A stretch of 64,000 nt of DNA from Papio anubis (GCF_008728515.1 NC_044985.1:82933392-82997391), one strand, 5' to 3'. Counted from the stretch's first letter, positions 11,660 to 26,359 are shown. Notes: generated by a model from the sequence alone, not told the origin. Made by a program: numbers and translations.

Positions 11660-13036
11660 TAAAGCACACACCCTCCTTGTTCCCCAGACATGGTCTGTCC
11701 AGATCCTATTTCAGGTGTTCTCACCACCAAGCCCCCCATGCCAACCATTCTCTCCTTCACTGCTAGAAGGTCATGCCAGCCCAGTCTCACACCCCATGGC
11801 ATGAGCTGCCCATCCTCACCGTCCACTCCATCTCCAGAACCTTCTCTCCTTACACATCTCCTTGCCCTTCTCCCAGATTCTGAAGAAAACATCACTATTT
11901 TTCTTTCTTTCAAAGGCACCGCGTTATCTGCGCCTCAGATCCATTCCCTCCTAGTTGATGGGCTCTTGCTTATCACTCCTCTTCCTCTTCAAAACTGCTG
12001 GCTCCATCCTCTTTCTGCTAATTACACTTAGCCCTCATGCTTCACTTAGCCACATTTAGACTCTTTCCTCTCATGTCCTTGACACCTCTCCCTTAGTAGA
12101 TGCATAGGCTTTCCCTGTTCTCACACTGCAGAGACAGCTCCCTCCAATGTCATTTTGGTATCCTTTCTGCCAAAGCCAAGAGCCTCCAATTCCCTCTCCG
12201 CTCCCCTGTCCCTCCACTGCACCTTTGATAACACTCCCCCCCTGGTAACTCATCTTCCCTTGGCTTTGGTGACACCTCACTCTCTCTAGTTGCATCTTCT
12301 TAACTCCTGGCTTTTTTCTTCTCAAAGCTTCCAGCCCTCTCCTGCTCTTGCTCTCCTCTTTAAGGAATGTTCGTTTGGTACCATTTCAATTGTCATCCAA
12401 TCAAGTGGCCCAAAAATTTATTCTCCATCCTGTCCTTTAGTAGGCTGGTTCCACATCTCAAACAGCCTCATGGACATTTCTACCTAGTTGTCAATTCTCA
12501 CTGAGGTATCAGCAATTTCAACTCCGTTGGTATTGTCCTATTTCTGTCACAACCATCAAGAGTCACTTAAGCTCAAAACCTGGATTTTGCTTGCATGTCT
12601 CCTTCTCATTCCCATACCCCTATTTACTCTCACCAAGTCTCATGGCTCTCCTCTGCTTGAACCTCTTGCATCGGTGGCTTCCTGTCTTTCTCACTTCTGC
12701 CACTCAAAGCCAGGGCCTCACTTCCCTCACCACTCCACTTCTGTCAATTACTGCAATAGATTCGACTTTGCCTACTTCCACCAGGTGTACATACCAACCT
12801 TCCCCCTCCCATGCACCTCCCTTCCTGCCATACACCCACTCACACCCTCATACAGCTTCAGATGGTGTCTAGAGGAATCATTCTTAAAACCATCATTTTC
12901 AATATATCACTCTCTTGCTGAAAAACCTTCAACAATCCTCAAAATACCTCAATTGGGCTTTCAAAGACCCCTAAGGTGTGTTCTCTACCTTCTTAGCCTT
13001 ATTTTTCATTATTACAACACATATGATCTCCCAGCC
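11660..13036 (+). repeat. L2 LINE fossil, 5' part
   Basis: Pyrimidine-rich sequence collinear with the L2 reverse-transcriptase ORF consensus. Landmarks in order include CTTGGCTTTGGTGACACCTC, a CATGGACATTTCTACCTAG-like segment, CAATTACTGCAATAGATTCG and ATATCACTCTCTTGCTGAAA. Open frames such as the 232-codon one at 12488-13186 are chance stretches in this decayed ORF and run into the following Alu. Confidence 0.85.
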
Positions 13037-13052
13037 AGGTCCCAACCATTTC

Positions 13053-13354
13053 TTTTCTTTTCTTTTCTTTGTCAGACAAGAGTCTCACTCTGTCACTCAG
13101 ACTGGAGTGCAATGGCGCGATCTCAGTTCACTGCAACCTCCAACTCCTGGGTTCAAGCGATTCTCCTGCCTCAGCCTCCTAAGTAGCTGCGATTATAGGC
13201 ATGTGCCACCACGCCCGGCTAATTTTTTGTATTTTTAGTAAAGATGTGGTTTCATTGTGTTAGCCAGGATGCTCTCAACCTCCTGACCTCGTGATCCACC
13301 CACCTCGGCCTCCCAAAGTGCTAGGATTACAGGCATGAGCTACTGCACCCGGCC
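13053..13354 (-). repeat. AluY-type Alu inserted in the L2
   Basis: The tail is TTTTC repeats. The body has GTTAGCCAGGATG and CCTGACCTCGTGATCC, the AluY-type diagnostic segment. Target duplications AGGTCCCAACCATTTC (13037-13052) and AGGTCCCAGTCATTTC (13355-13370) show a clean insertion splitting the L2. Confidence 0.95.
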
Positions 13355-13930
13355 AGGTCCCAGTCATTTCTATCAACGTTTGGTGTCACTACCCTCCCTA
13401 CATCCAGCTATGTTTTACCTTTGCCTTTTCACTGATCAAAAGCTTAGCCATTCTGGGCACCTGTTATATTATAGTATCAGGATAAATGTACTGCTATTCT
13501 AGACATACTCGACAGTCACTTGTAATTTTCTAAACATGCAATGCTCTTTTGTACTTCTCCATCTGTACTCATGATCATCCGGTTGCTCAAAACATTCCTC
13601 CTTCTCTTTTCCTCCTTGCCACAGTAACTCCACTTGTCCTTAAGGTATAATTCATGCGCTGCCTCTCCCTAACTGCCCACCCGCCACCTCATGTCAAACC
13701 TAGCAAGAAGAGTTTCCGGACCTTCCTCTATGCCGCCATCAAACTAGTTTATATCACCACTATATATTTACCAGATCCATTTATACAGCTGCTTCTCCTG
13801 CCAGGTTAAGGGCAACGCAACTAGAGGTAGGAAGCATATCTTATGTGCATACAGATGTTTCTCACTGCTTCTAGAACTAATTACGGCCCACAGCAGAAGT
13901 GCTCACTAAACATTTAGTTAAAATTATTTA
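13355..13930 (+). repeat. L2 LINE fossil, 3' part
   Basis: Continues the L2 after the Alu. It reaches the degenerate 3' end, where GCAGAAGTGCTCACTAAACA corresponds to the L2 terminus (GTAGGCGCTCAATAAATG). Confidence 0.85.
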
Positions 13931-14089
13931 TTTAATTATGACTGCAATTATCTTGTGAGAAAGAAAAAGGTAATGCTCTCCACTGTATTCCCAGCCCTTA
14001 GAATCCTGCCAGCTATTATATATAAAATAGAAGCTAGAATTTGTTTTTGAATGACAAAAACATGTGTTATATTATGAATTAAGCATTTC

Positions 14090-14182
14090 GCACAGATTGT
14101 AGGCTTTTGGAAAGCAGGAATTATGTCTCATGCTTCTTCCAAAGAGTAGGTATACATGATGGCTGAATGGATGAATAGATGC
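14090..14182 (+). repeat. Possible second L2 3' end
   Basis: Contains GATTGTAGGCTTTTGGAAAG, AATTATGTCTCATGCTTCTT and TGGCTGAATGGATGAATAG, resembling the L2 terminus. Confidence 0.5.
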
Positions 14183-14663
14183 AAGAGAAGTAGGGAGCGG
14201 CATAAGGAAAGTAGTTCATTTTTCCCTTTGCATCTTTTCTTAATGTCTATTTAAAATAACATCATAAATAGTATAAATATGAGTAGACTGCCAGTTCATT
14301 TCTTTTAATCTACAAACTACATTATTAACAAACAAATGTTTTTATATCTTTAAACATGTATGAATAAGTATATTCAGCCCAACAAAGCAGTTACAGTACA
14401 GCTGGAATGAGCTTCTTAAGATCCATGCAAGGAATTAGTCCACGTCTAAAATGAGTGCTCAAGACATTCCCCAGGCACCATTTTTCCACTTAAACTACCA
14501 ATAAGCTTTCCACTGGAGGGCCGAGCAAGTATAGGTGATCTATGCATACTATCAGTGACTGTCACAACGAAAATGTGCAAGGCTCTTCCATGTGTTGAAA
14601 AACTGGTGAGATAAAAGGTGGTTGACAGTAGAAGTGATGTTTCTATTTCCATGAATCCAATAT

Positions 14664-15125
14664 TTGCGACGACAAGAGTAGAACTGGAGAACACTGTGCT
14701 AAGTGAAATAAGTCAAACACAGAAAGACAAATGCTGCATGTTCTCACTTATATGTGGAATCTAAAACAACTGCATTCATAGAAGTAGAGAGTAGAATGGT
14801 GTTTAACAGAGGTTGGGAGGTGGGAGCAGTGAGATGATAATCAAAGGGTACAAAGTCTCAGTGAGGAGAAACAAGTTTGGGGTTTTTTTTGAGATCTATT
14901 GTACACCATGGTGAATATAGCTAATAATTGAGTACTGTGCATTTTAATATCACAGAGTAAGTCTCAGATGTTCTCATCACAAAAATGTCAAATATTTGAG
15001 GTGATGAATAGGTTAATTCACTTGATTTAATCATTTCACGTTGTATTAAAAATCATACCATCACTCTGTACCCCATAAATATAAACAGCTATAATTTGTC
15101 AATATAAAATACATAAGTAAATATG
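14664..15125 (+). repeat. L1M-type 3' end
   Basis: Contains GTGCTAAGTGAAATAAGTC, CACTTATATGTGGAATCTAA, GATCTATTGTACACCATGG and TAGGTTAATTCACTTGAT, in the order of mammalian-wide L1M 3' UTRs. 5'-truncated. Confidence 0.9.
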
Positions 15126-17948
15126 TATACAATGTTCAAAGGATTTTATGTTGCCATTACTTTCAATGAGATACAACATAGGCAGAGGGCAGACAAACTT
15201 CCTTGCAGAACACTTCATTTAGATCTGAAGCTGAAAGCAAATTTCTTTCATGACAGAAAAATTAGGTAGACAAAAGTAAGTTACTTTTACCTCATCAGAG
15301 TTAAACAACAGCAGAGGCAGAAGGACCAGGAGTTGATTAAAGGCATTGTCCTGACCACTGATACCACCATGGCTAAGCAAGGGCTGCCTTATGGAACCAG
15401 GTCAGGGGACATTGATTTCTCTATTCAACTCCAAGGCACCACTTTGTAAATGACACAATCATTTTTGAGTACAAGAGGTGCTTTAAATGTGGTAACATTA
15501 TATCATTTCAGCTATAATGATCATAATTACTTATTTCTTTTAATCACAACCCACTTAACCACTTTAGTACAGAGGACTAGTTCAAGGAGTTTAATTTTCA
15601 TTCAACATCTAATCTTTGTGTTTACTGAAACCCTTCATGGGCTTTGTTTACTGTCTGCCTGCTGGCCTGGACGTTTGATCTTGCAAGACTAGATCAGACA
15701 GGGTCAGATAAAATACTGATTACTAGAATAAACCAGGCTTGGGGAAGTAACACTGCTTTTTAAAATCCTCTTTTCTCCCAGCTTTTTAATATCTGGCAAA
15801 AGAAGTTCAAATAAACAAATAAAATTAAGACAACTAACAATCAGAGGGTTCTTGGCCAATGACTGAGAAAAGAAAAGTGATGGGGATAATTTTGCACTCT
15901 GGCCAAAATACAGGGTTTGGTTAGGTCCACCCATTCTAATGGTATTATTTTATAACACAAATAATTTTATAATAGCCACCCGTATTTGTGTAAACTTTCA
16001 ATGACCCTTCCATTCTTGAGGCATATTAAATAATTGGGATTGACTTCACCTAAGATAACTGCCTATTTTGCTCTTGGTACCAGATGACAAACACTTTAGA
16101 TATAAAATTATTTTCTCGTAACTTATCAATTAGGACACATTTAAAATATATAAAAGATTCTTTATTAAGGCGTTTTCTTATTTTTATTATATCCCCCGCA
16201 AAAGTAGACTGCCATGAGAGTAAAACTGATGGTGGTACTACATATATGATTGTCCCTTCGTTTCATAAAAATGATGGGAAAAGTTCACATCAAGAGTTCA
16301 GACAAAAAAAGTTGTGTAAAAAAATTAAAATTTTACTAAAATGTTTAGAACTTATGAAAAAACTACTTTGGTAAATCCCTCATAATCCCAAGACCTTAAA
16401 AATAATTTTGGAATAGCACGAATGTTTCTAGGTGTCTATGGATTCTCCTCATGTACAATACTAAAATTCCTAAATATTAAACTTATTGGTCTTTTTTATT
16501 TTATTTTGCTTTTAGATAAAATGTACTTTTTTTTTTTTTCTTATACTTTGAAGCTTATGAGCTCTATATTGTAAAATCTGGTCCAGAAGAAATTATAGTA
16601 TGTAATGATCGGCAATTAAAAAAAAAATGCTGTCTAAACCAACCTACCACCCTACCCTATCTACCCACTCCGTTTTCTTCAACGTCAAATACTCCTGGGA
16701 AACAGATTCATGGTCTTAGACCTTGAAACCAGAGTATACACACAGTCTCCCTATCTGTCCTGAAGTAATGCTCATGTTAACTCAAATATGTCTGTGTCAA
16801 TCATGATTGTCTTTGAAATTAAAGAAAAAAGGTAAACAGAATGTGCTTTGCTGTGATCACTGGGGAAAATAAAGTTAACATGCTAAGCCAAACCAATTTA
16901 GGACTTTCTAAAGAATAAGTGTAAATAGTTTAGCTATAATAACAACAAATTCAAAAAATGCACATTAAAATGTTTACTTCAAAATTTAGACAATTCCATT
17001 TGTATATAGTTTTTACATCTGTTTTTAATGATATCAAATTATTGATTGTTCATTTTTCTCATATTTATTTAAGCATTAACTATAGAATTTGCAATCTGAT
17101 CTTTTTTTTAACCTTCCAGTAGACTTTTATTTTTGCCAGGTTTTAGTCATATTTACTTTGATCTTTCAGAGTATATCATTATTTTACTGTTTATTTATTT
17201 CTATGAGAAGAGAAAAAAATTTTGACCTAGGAGATCTATATGTGGCAATTTGTAACAGAATCACATAGCTTATGTTTAGGAAATCATGTTTTTGATTAAG
17301 AAGCAACCACTTAGTTCCCACTGTTTTATTAAAACAGACATTAGCAGATAATAGGAAACACATTTAACAATGTAGCCTGCATTTAGTTTGGGACGTCAGT
17401 AAGTTGACTTGAGATTTTCTTCTATGCTGAATAGTGCATAGAAGTGCATGTAAATTGGTAACTTTGAGGTAGAAATGGAAGGTAGGGAGGCTGAGAGGGA
17501 CATGGAACCCTGACTTCTGGGTTCTCAGAGAAAGCCCTATGGTGGAATTCTGGTTTCACTACTAATGGTTTCCAATTTTGGAATTCATTGCCTTTTTTTT
17601 TCATGTTGAAAGCAGGGACACAAACAAATTTTACAAATCAAATCATTACTTTCCCATGAGAAACGGGTCCTACTAGGTAGAAACTCCCACAGCAACATCT
17701 ATTCATAGAAAAAGGCTTCTACCAAATAAAATGTGCCTGCCTCAGTCCAACACTTCCTTTTTTCTGAGGGTCGAAAGTTAATAAAACGCACTTCTCTGGG
17801 TGTTTATTTTCTGTGCACCATTATACCTGTCATGAATTCTTTGTTTTTCCTCCCACTCCCTTGGTTGATGAATCAACACCACTTGAACTGTTTTATGGCA
17901 GCTTGTGTTTACTTCACACATACCTTAACCTTCCCTTTTCTCCTCCTA
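15126..17948. other. Repeat-poor AT-rich intronic DNA
   Basis: About 2.8 kb without a recognised transposon. 16080-17400 is especially AT-rich with several TAAT/ATTA cores. Confidence 0.5.
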
Positions 17949-17975
17949 CTGACACACACACAGACACACACACAC
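17949..17975. repeat. CA microsatellite
   Basis: Short ACAC run interrupted by a single G. Confidence 0.8.
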
Positions 17976-18131
17976 TTTTCAACAGCAATGACTAGCTCCA
18001 TCTCTTTGAATAGTATGTGTACACAGTGTCTGACAGCCTCTTCAGGTGTGGATCCTTGACCAATTGAATGAAATCAAGGTCTCAGTCTGCTTTTATGGCA
18101 CTTAAAGATTTAACTGTGCATTTACTATCTT

Positions 18132-18149
18132 AAAAAAAAAAAAAAAAAA
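18132..18149. repeat. Poly-A tract
   Basis: Uninterrupted run of A with no Alu or L1 body attached. Confidence 0.85.
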
Positions 18150-18220
18150 GATACAGCTTGAAGAATTAAAGCTCCAGGAAAGAAAAAAGAAAAGTAGAAG
18201 ACATGAGTGTTAATGTGTGA

Positions 18221-18235
18221 ATGCATGCGCGCGCG

Positions 18236-18266
<31 letters not shown>

Positions 18267-18268
18267 AT
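18221..18268. repeat. (GC)9(AC)11 alternating purine-pyrimidine tract
   Basis: 48 bp with strict purine-pyrimidine alternation: ATGCAT, then (GC)9 at 18227-18244, then (AC)11 and AT. This is a classic Z-DNA-forming composition. Confidence 0.95.
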
Positions 18269-19319
18269 TCTATAGTGGCAATTCTGAAAACACTAGAATG
18301 AAGAGTTTCCAATCTTTCTGAATCTGGAATTATACTCCAGCCTATTAAAAGAGGACACTCTCTTACTTTCTCTTATAACAGCAAGTAAATGGGATCCAAC
18401 AAATGACCTTGAAGCTGCATGATTCTTTTGATTTTTAGCCGAAGAGGATACGCTGAAGCACTTTAACAATCCTATTTTAAAAGAAAAACTTGGAGGCAAC
18501 ACTTACAGAAAAGAAACCCTTCTGAGCCACACAACGATGTCTTATAATGAGAAGGAGTTATTCATCTTATAATGTACAAGGGTGAATATTAATATCCTAA
18601 AGCATTTGCCCAAACCAGAATCTAAAGGGTTCTAAGAATTTTAGAATCTGTTGAAAAGAAACGGATCTTAATTCAGTTTTCAGTGTACTTAATTTCTCCT
18701 TGGTAGCTCAATATTTTGGCTTGCCTTATAAAATGTATATTTAGCATAAAACACTCTCATTCCTTTGTGATCAGAAATGTGCTACCAATGTTTGTAAACT
18801 TCATTTCTTCAAAAGATAACCCTGTAAAAAAGCTCTCAAACACTCAATAGCCAACAAGCACTACTTTGACATCGTCTCCCCTGAGAAAACCTGCAAGTAG
18901 TAAAACAAATAAATTCATCCTTTACTTTTACTTACCCATCATAAATTGTCATTTGCCCCTCAGATGGGGGCAGAGTAAGGAAGGCTATGTATACATATTA
19001 TAAAGTGTGATAAATATGGCATAATTATGCAAAATATGGACTGAAAGGACCATCAAAACCAATGTTACAAAACATTTCCCAAATCCCCTCAGGGACCCTA
19101 GTAGGTAACATTTATCTGAATGGAGTGAAAACAAAAGAATTTTTCCACCACTGACATATTTGAAATGGTCCTGACATGTTTAAAGGTCTAGGTGATCCAA
19201 ATAGCATGTTATTTACTACATTAAGGAACTTTATTTTCAGGACCAAACATAATTCCATATGTAATATACTACTGCTAGTATGATTATTACTATTAATTAT
19301 TATTAGTAGTATACTATTA

Positions 19320-19535
19320 TTTATCAATAGGTTACTTTGTGCCAGTATTGTCTTATTTAGTCCTCGCATCGACCCAGTGACCTAAGTACTTTATTCCCCA
19401 TTTTCAGATGAGGAAATTGAGTCTTGGTGATGTTAAATAATTTGCTGAAGTTCCCACAGCTAGAATGTAGAAGCCAAAGATTTGATCCCAAGTCCGCCTG
19501 AACGCAGAGCCCGCCCATGCTTTCACCACCGCTCT
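19320..19535 (+). repeat. MIR
   Basis: Contains TCTTATTTAGTCCTCGCATC, CCATTTTCAGATGAGGAAAT, CCCACAGCTAGAATGTAGAA and TTTGATCCCAAGTCCGCCTG in consensus order. Ends about 400 bp from the c.598-700 exon. Confidence 0.88.
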
Positions 19536-19892
19536 GGAATCGTCCACAAAGGGTCACAACATCAAACTCCATTTCTGACTAAAGCCATCCTGATACCGCA
19601 AGAGTATCTGTTAATCAGTATCCAAACTGTAAGTGCTGATTCAACCTAGAATGACAGCTTTTAAGTTTTCATTCTAAAGGATTTTGGTCTTTGCAGGTAT
19701 CACTTATGAAAACTATAAACTTAACATATTGTGTTACTCATTTTACTTTTACTTCAAATATCTTCTTAGTTTTAAGGGAGCCAATTTGGATCTCATGACA
19801 GGAATATTAAAGATCTCCCCTTTGTAAAAAATTAGATAAATTATATCTAAAATGAGCATAAACTCCAAACAATCAACAACTCATGAACCTCA

Positions 19893-21535
<1,643 letters not shown>

Positions 21536-21645
21536 TTCCTAGACTGTGAGACCCTTGAGGACAGTGACTATGTCTGTTTCATTTTTTTTTTCTACCTCGT
21601 GTCTCACATAGTTCTGATGTGGGATATCTGAGTCACTGAAATTTA
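21536..21645 (+). repeat. L2 3'-end fragment
   Basis: AGACTGTGAGACCCTTGAGG followed by ACAGTGACTATGTCTGTTTC is a close match to the L2 3' region. The terminus is degraded. Confidence 0.65.
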
Positions 21646-21649
21646 ACAC

Positions 21650-23860
21650 AGGAAAAGGGACAGAGATGAAATTTAAAAGTGCCAAACTGAAATGTCATAA
21701 TAATAAAATTTTTTTAACATGAAAGTAGCTTAATAATAGATGCATCAGCCACACTGGTGTATGTGAATAATCACAAATGTACTTGTCATCTCTCTATCTT
21801 GTTTGTATGAATTTATCCTCTGGAAAGGCATAGGATACATAGCCACGGCAGGAGTCAGAGTTAAACCCTGTATTGCCAAATGGCCTAGGAAGTGGACTAA
21901 AACGAACAGTGTCTAATTACTGGCACCGTTTCTCAATTTTTCCTGGCCCATAATAGGAGGCCACAAGCCCAGAAGCCTGCATCGCTTTGGCCCCAGATAA
22001 TCCAAATTCCCCTCACTCTCTACCCTCTTTACTTTGTCCTTCCTTCCTCCTGCTGTATCTTCAATTGACCCTGCACAAGGCAGAGTGGCAAGGAAATGAA
22101 TATCTGGCCTCCTACTGGCTCCATCAGCGGGTCTTGTATTTCACACAACTCATTTATAAAGGAGATGTGGGCTACCCTGACTGAATCAGATTTGTTTTCT
22201 GTCCCAGATAATCATAAATAAGTTGTTACCTCTACTGATTACAGAACAAAAACATAAACAGGTTTGAACTATGAACTGGGCAAAAAACAAACAAACAAAC
22301 AAAAACAATAATAATGAGTAGCGAACAAATTTCCTAGATGAGAATCTTTAATCACCAGAAAAGTCTGTTTGAGTTTATGACACATTTTATTCATGTCAAT
22401 TCCCTGCAGGCCTTTATACAGAGCTAATACCCAAAATAGTTTTTAATGATAAGAATTGTTATAGTCCATCCTCAGAAGACTTTAAAATCAGAAGATAAGA
22501 AAATACCTTGGGAATATTTTAAAAGCAAGGCCATGTTATGTCTGATTATTCCAGTTTCATGAATATTTTTTAACCCTAAATTAGACTGTTAAATTCCCAT
22601 AATCTGAATCTAAATCACTAGGCTTCACTAGCATGCTCTGGACACATACTACACATCTCGATGTTAGTGTCCATTAAATATCTAGAACATCAAAACTTAA
22701 TTAATGATATGTAAAGTTGAAAGGGGCTAACATGAACCCAGCATGTGCTATTACTCTACAGGAAACAATGTTCTCCAAAGATCCTGGGACACAGAGAATC
22801 TGTATTTACCATATTTCATCCACTTTTTATACCTGAACATCACTGAAATAGAGATCCATCTTACAATCAACAGCATCATAAACCTGATAAGATACAGTTG
22901 ATGCAGAATGGGATGAGTAGTAATTAAAATCTTTCCCAACTACCACCCTGCCAAAAAAGATCTAATTCAATTTTTTCCTTTTAAAATATGTATAATTTTG
23001 CAGTTCATGTTGCTCTTTTTTGTTTTCCAATCATTCTAAAACAACCATACAGTTGGACTTTTAGAATCCACATCTTTTTGATAAAGGAACAAGATCAGAG
23101 TCAACTTTTTCAATCCAGAATGCTACCAACTCGAGTATCCCTGTTTATACAAAGCAATACTAATACAAATAACCCAGAAAATATGTGTATTGCTATTTTT
23201 AACACTTAAACCGAGGAACTATGATTTACTAAGGCCAATATTAACATGATTTTGCATTCACTAAGCATGTATCGCTTTGCACGGTGCTGGGCTGTGAAAA
23301 AGAAAGGATGAGGGTACATGTATAATGGGCAACTGAGGCAGTCCCCACTCAGATACTGAGACACAGCCACAAACCACCACATAAACAGTGGCCGCAGACA
23401 AAGCTATTTTATGAATAATATTATATTCTAAGATAAATTAAAAGGGTTAAAATGTCTTTCCAACTACAGAAACTTGAAAATTTCTGACTTCTTTATAGTT
23501 AATTATGAAATTTTAAGTACAAAGATTTTTGGATGGGACATAAAATCTAGGTGTCCTTATTTGTAGTCAATTTGACATTTAGTTTGCCATTAATATCTGG
23601 AATTTTTTAAAAATAAGGTATTTAAGAAATCAAACTATATTAGATTTTTCTTTACTTATTCCAAAGTTTACTAGGCAGACTTGAATTTGCTGTAAGCCAG
23701 ACTACAAGAGAATAAATTTTATAATATTGTTATTTAAATACTTATGATAGCTAGATTGATCTATCTAAAAATAAATTTTCTTTTAGGTTCCTGAAACAAA
23801 TTTTTAACTCACTTATTTGTTTTTCAACTAGCCCAGAGAATAGATGTCACATATGATTAT
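21650..23860. other. Unique AT-rich intronic DNA
   Basis: No confident repeat except an AAAC-type run at 22279-22315. Confidence 0.5.
22279..22315. repeat. (AAAC)n simple repeat
   Basis: CAAA/AAAC units followed by CAATAATAATG. Confidence 0.8.
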
Positions 23861-23867
23861 AAGTATG

Positions 23868-23960
23868 GTTCCATTTTCAAACTGAGGCCCCAGCAGCTCA
23901 GAATGAAAAGCATCTTTCCCATAGTCGAATAGCACTGGGAGGCACCATGAAGACACTCTG
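23868..23960 (+). repeat. Possible MIR
   Basis: Contains TTCCATTTTCAAACTGAGGC and a TTTCCCATAGTCGAATAGCA segment, resembling the MIR core. Confidence 0.4.
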
Positions 23961-24904
23961 TTAGTGGACCAGTATTTCATGGGTCTTTTAAGAAGGGAGA
24001 CTAACGAATGAATAGAAGGAAACATTCACCACCACCTCCATCAGCGACCACAAGATCAACAGCTGATGCTGCAACCAGTACTTTAGACAAAACAAAAAAC
24101 AAGGTAACAACAGCAAAAAATAAAAAATAATAAAAAAAAGGAAAACATGAAGTTTGTGATCTCAGGCCCCCTATATAAGTTAATTAAGAAGTTTAGAATC
24201 AAAGAAAACTATGGAATCTAAAGGGAATTTAAAACTTAATAGGAAAAAGCAAAGTAATAAACACAGGTTAAAATGGTTTGTACGATACATTTAGAAAAAC
24301 AGAGATCTGAGCATCCCCTTTTCCCAAAATAAAAGAAAAGATAAAATAACTGGATATCCTTCACTACATTCTGCTTGGCTTGGTGGGATTTGTTTGTTTG
24401 AAGAGCAGTGTGGTACTAAGAGTAGCTAAGCTGAAAACACATAATACACTTGCTATGAAGAAGAATATTTTTAAACCAATGTGAAGAATTACATTTTCTG
24501 TCAGTGAGAATCCCCTGTTTGGGGGTGGAGGAGTGGCATCCCCTGGCCTCCTCTTCTATGTCTGCATGAAGGAGAGAGCAAAGACAGGCAATGAGTGATG
24601 TGTGCATTCTTTGCTCATTTTTGGCCTTTTCAATCTGCTTGGTGATATGCTAAATAACATATTAAACATGAGAATATAATGATACTTCAATTAGGTAAAG
24701 GGAAAAAAACTGATTTGGAGGAATTATTTTGTCATGAAAAAAATTCATTTAATGTCATTTGGCAGCCTTCTACTATCCCTCTCTATCCCTACTTCTGAGC
24801 TATAACATCAGAATTGAAAACTGTTGCCATTTTAAGGGAAAGAAACACTTCCTCTGAACTTCGGAGTATGAAAACACTACATTTGAGAGCTCTTCCCCTA
24901 AGCT

Positions 24905-25060
24905 GTTGCTGAATGGCTTGCTTGTCTAACGTCAGCACTCTCACCTGTGACTGGGATATTGTCTCCTGCATCAGAGAGTGGAAGGATTCTGTGAGATGAT
25001 TTGTGTAAAAGGCCTAGCACAAGATGTGGAATCAACAAATGTCATCTTTCTCCCCACTGT
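24905..25060 (-). repeat. Possible MIR
   Basis: TGAGATGATTTGTGTAAAAG with GGCCTAGCACAAGATGTGGA resembles the reverse-complement MIR start (AAAGCGCTTAGCACAGTGCC). Confidence 0.45.
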
Positions 25061-25191
25061 GCAATCATTTCTTATGGTCACTGCAATCCCCTGGTTAGGA
25101 ATTATTTTCAAGCTGTCATTTGTGAACCTTCTTCAACATGAGTTCATGAAGTTGGGACACAAACTAAAACAACCTCACATGAAAATAACTA

Positions 25192-25294
25192 AAACAGACA
25201 GCTGGCAACTGGTTAACACGAGACATGATGTATCCCCACTACATACATGAACTTAGGTTAAATTAAACGGACAGTTGACAACTGGTTAACACGA
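25192..25294. repeat. Pair of 30-bp direct repeats
   Basis: 25192-25221 and 25265-25294 match at 27 of 30 positions and share CAACTGGTTAACACGA. Offset 73 bp. Confidence 0.85.
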
Positions 25295-25639
25295 TTCTGG
25301 TCCATGCAGTTGATCAGTCACTATATAGGATGAGCACATGCTCAATTTTTTTTTTTTCTGCTGACCCAACTGGCTGCTTGATTTCACTGTTCAACTGTTT
25401 TGGCATGTTGTACATATGAGTTAAGTCCAAATGGGTAAGGCTTGCTTAGGATGACAGAAATAATTATCCTACAATCTATTTCTAAAGGCACACTATATGA
25501 GTGCCACACCATTGTCACACTGGAAATCTAGTAACTTCTTTGCAGTTCAATAACTTTAGTCAGTCATTTTGTTCCTCAAATATTTAGCAACAAAGTCTCA
25601 ACCAGCACCATGGGACAGAGCTGCTTCAAAATCATGTCT

Positions 25640-25965
25640 ATATGCTAAGTAAAATAAATCAGCACAAAATAAATGTTCTGTGATTCCACTTACACAAGGT
25701 AGGTAGAATAGGCAAATTCACACAGGCAGAATACAGAATAGAGGCTACCGGGGTCAGAATGAGAGGTGAATAGGGAATTGTTGCTTAAAGGTTAGACTTT
25801 CCATTTGGAGTGATGAAAAAGTTCTGGAAAGAGACAGGGGTGATGGTTGTACAACACTGTAAATGTAATTAATGCTACTCAATTGTAAGCTTAAAAATGT
25901 TTAGAATGGAAAACTGCATGTTATGTATATTTTACCATAAAAAAATATTTTAACATGTCTAGAGT
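25640..25965 (+). repeat. L1M-type 3' end
   Basis: Contains ATGCTAAGTAAAATAAATCA, GAATAGGCAAATTCACACAG, GGGTGATGGTTGTACAACAC and a TATATTTTACCATAAAAAAA terminus. Confidence 0.9.
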
Positions 25966-26043
25966 CACAGAGAACATGTGTAGGAGTGGAGCACATTGGA
26001 AGTTGCATGCACTTGCAAATTGTTCTTTTCATCACAATTTTCA

Positions 26044-26346
26044 GGCTGGGTGCAGTGGCTCATGCCTATAATCCCAGCACTTTGGGAGGCCGAGGCAGGA
26101 GGGTCACTTGGGGTCAGGAGTTCAAGACTAGCCTGGCTAACGTGGTGAAACCTCATCTCTACTAAAAACACAAAAATTAGCCGGGCATGGTGGCGCTCAC
26201 CTGTAATGCCAGCTACTTGGGAGGCTGAGGGGGGGAGAATTGCTTCAGCCCGGGAGGCAGAGGCTGCAGTGAGCTGAGATCATGCCACTGTACTCCAGCC
26301 TGGGCAACACAGCGAGACTCCGTCTCAAAAAGAAAAAAAAAAAAAA
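26044..26346 (+). repeat. Alu, full length
   Basis: Starts GGCTGGGTGCAGTGGCTCA and ends in poly-A. Perfect target duplication CACAATTTTCA at 26033-26043 and 26349-26359. Confidence 0.96.
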
Positions 26347-26359
26347 CCCACAATTTTCA

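Noticed and set aside
12488..13186. 232-codon plus-strand open frame
   Set aside because: It lies in decayed L2 sequence and continues into an inverted AluY, with no domain.
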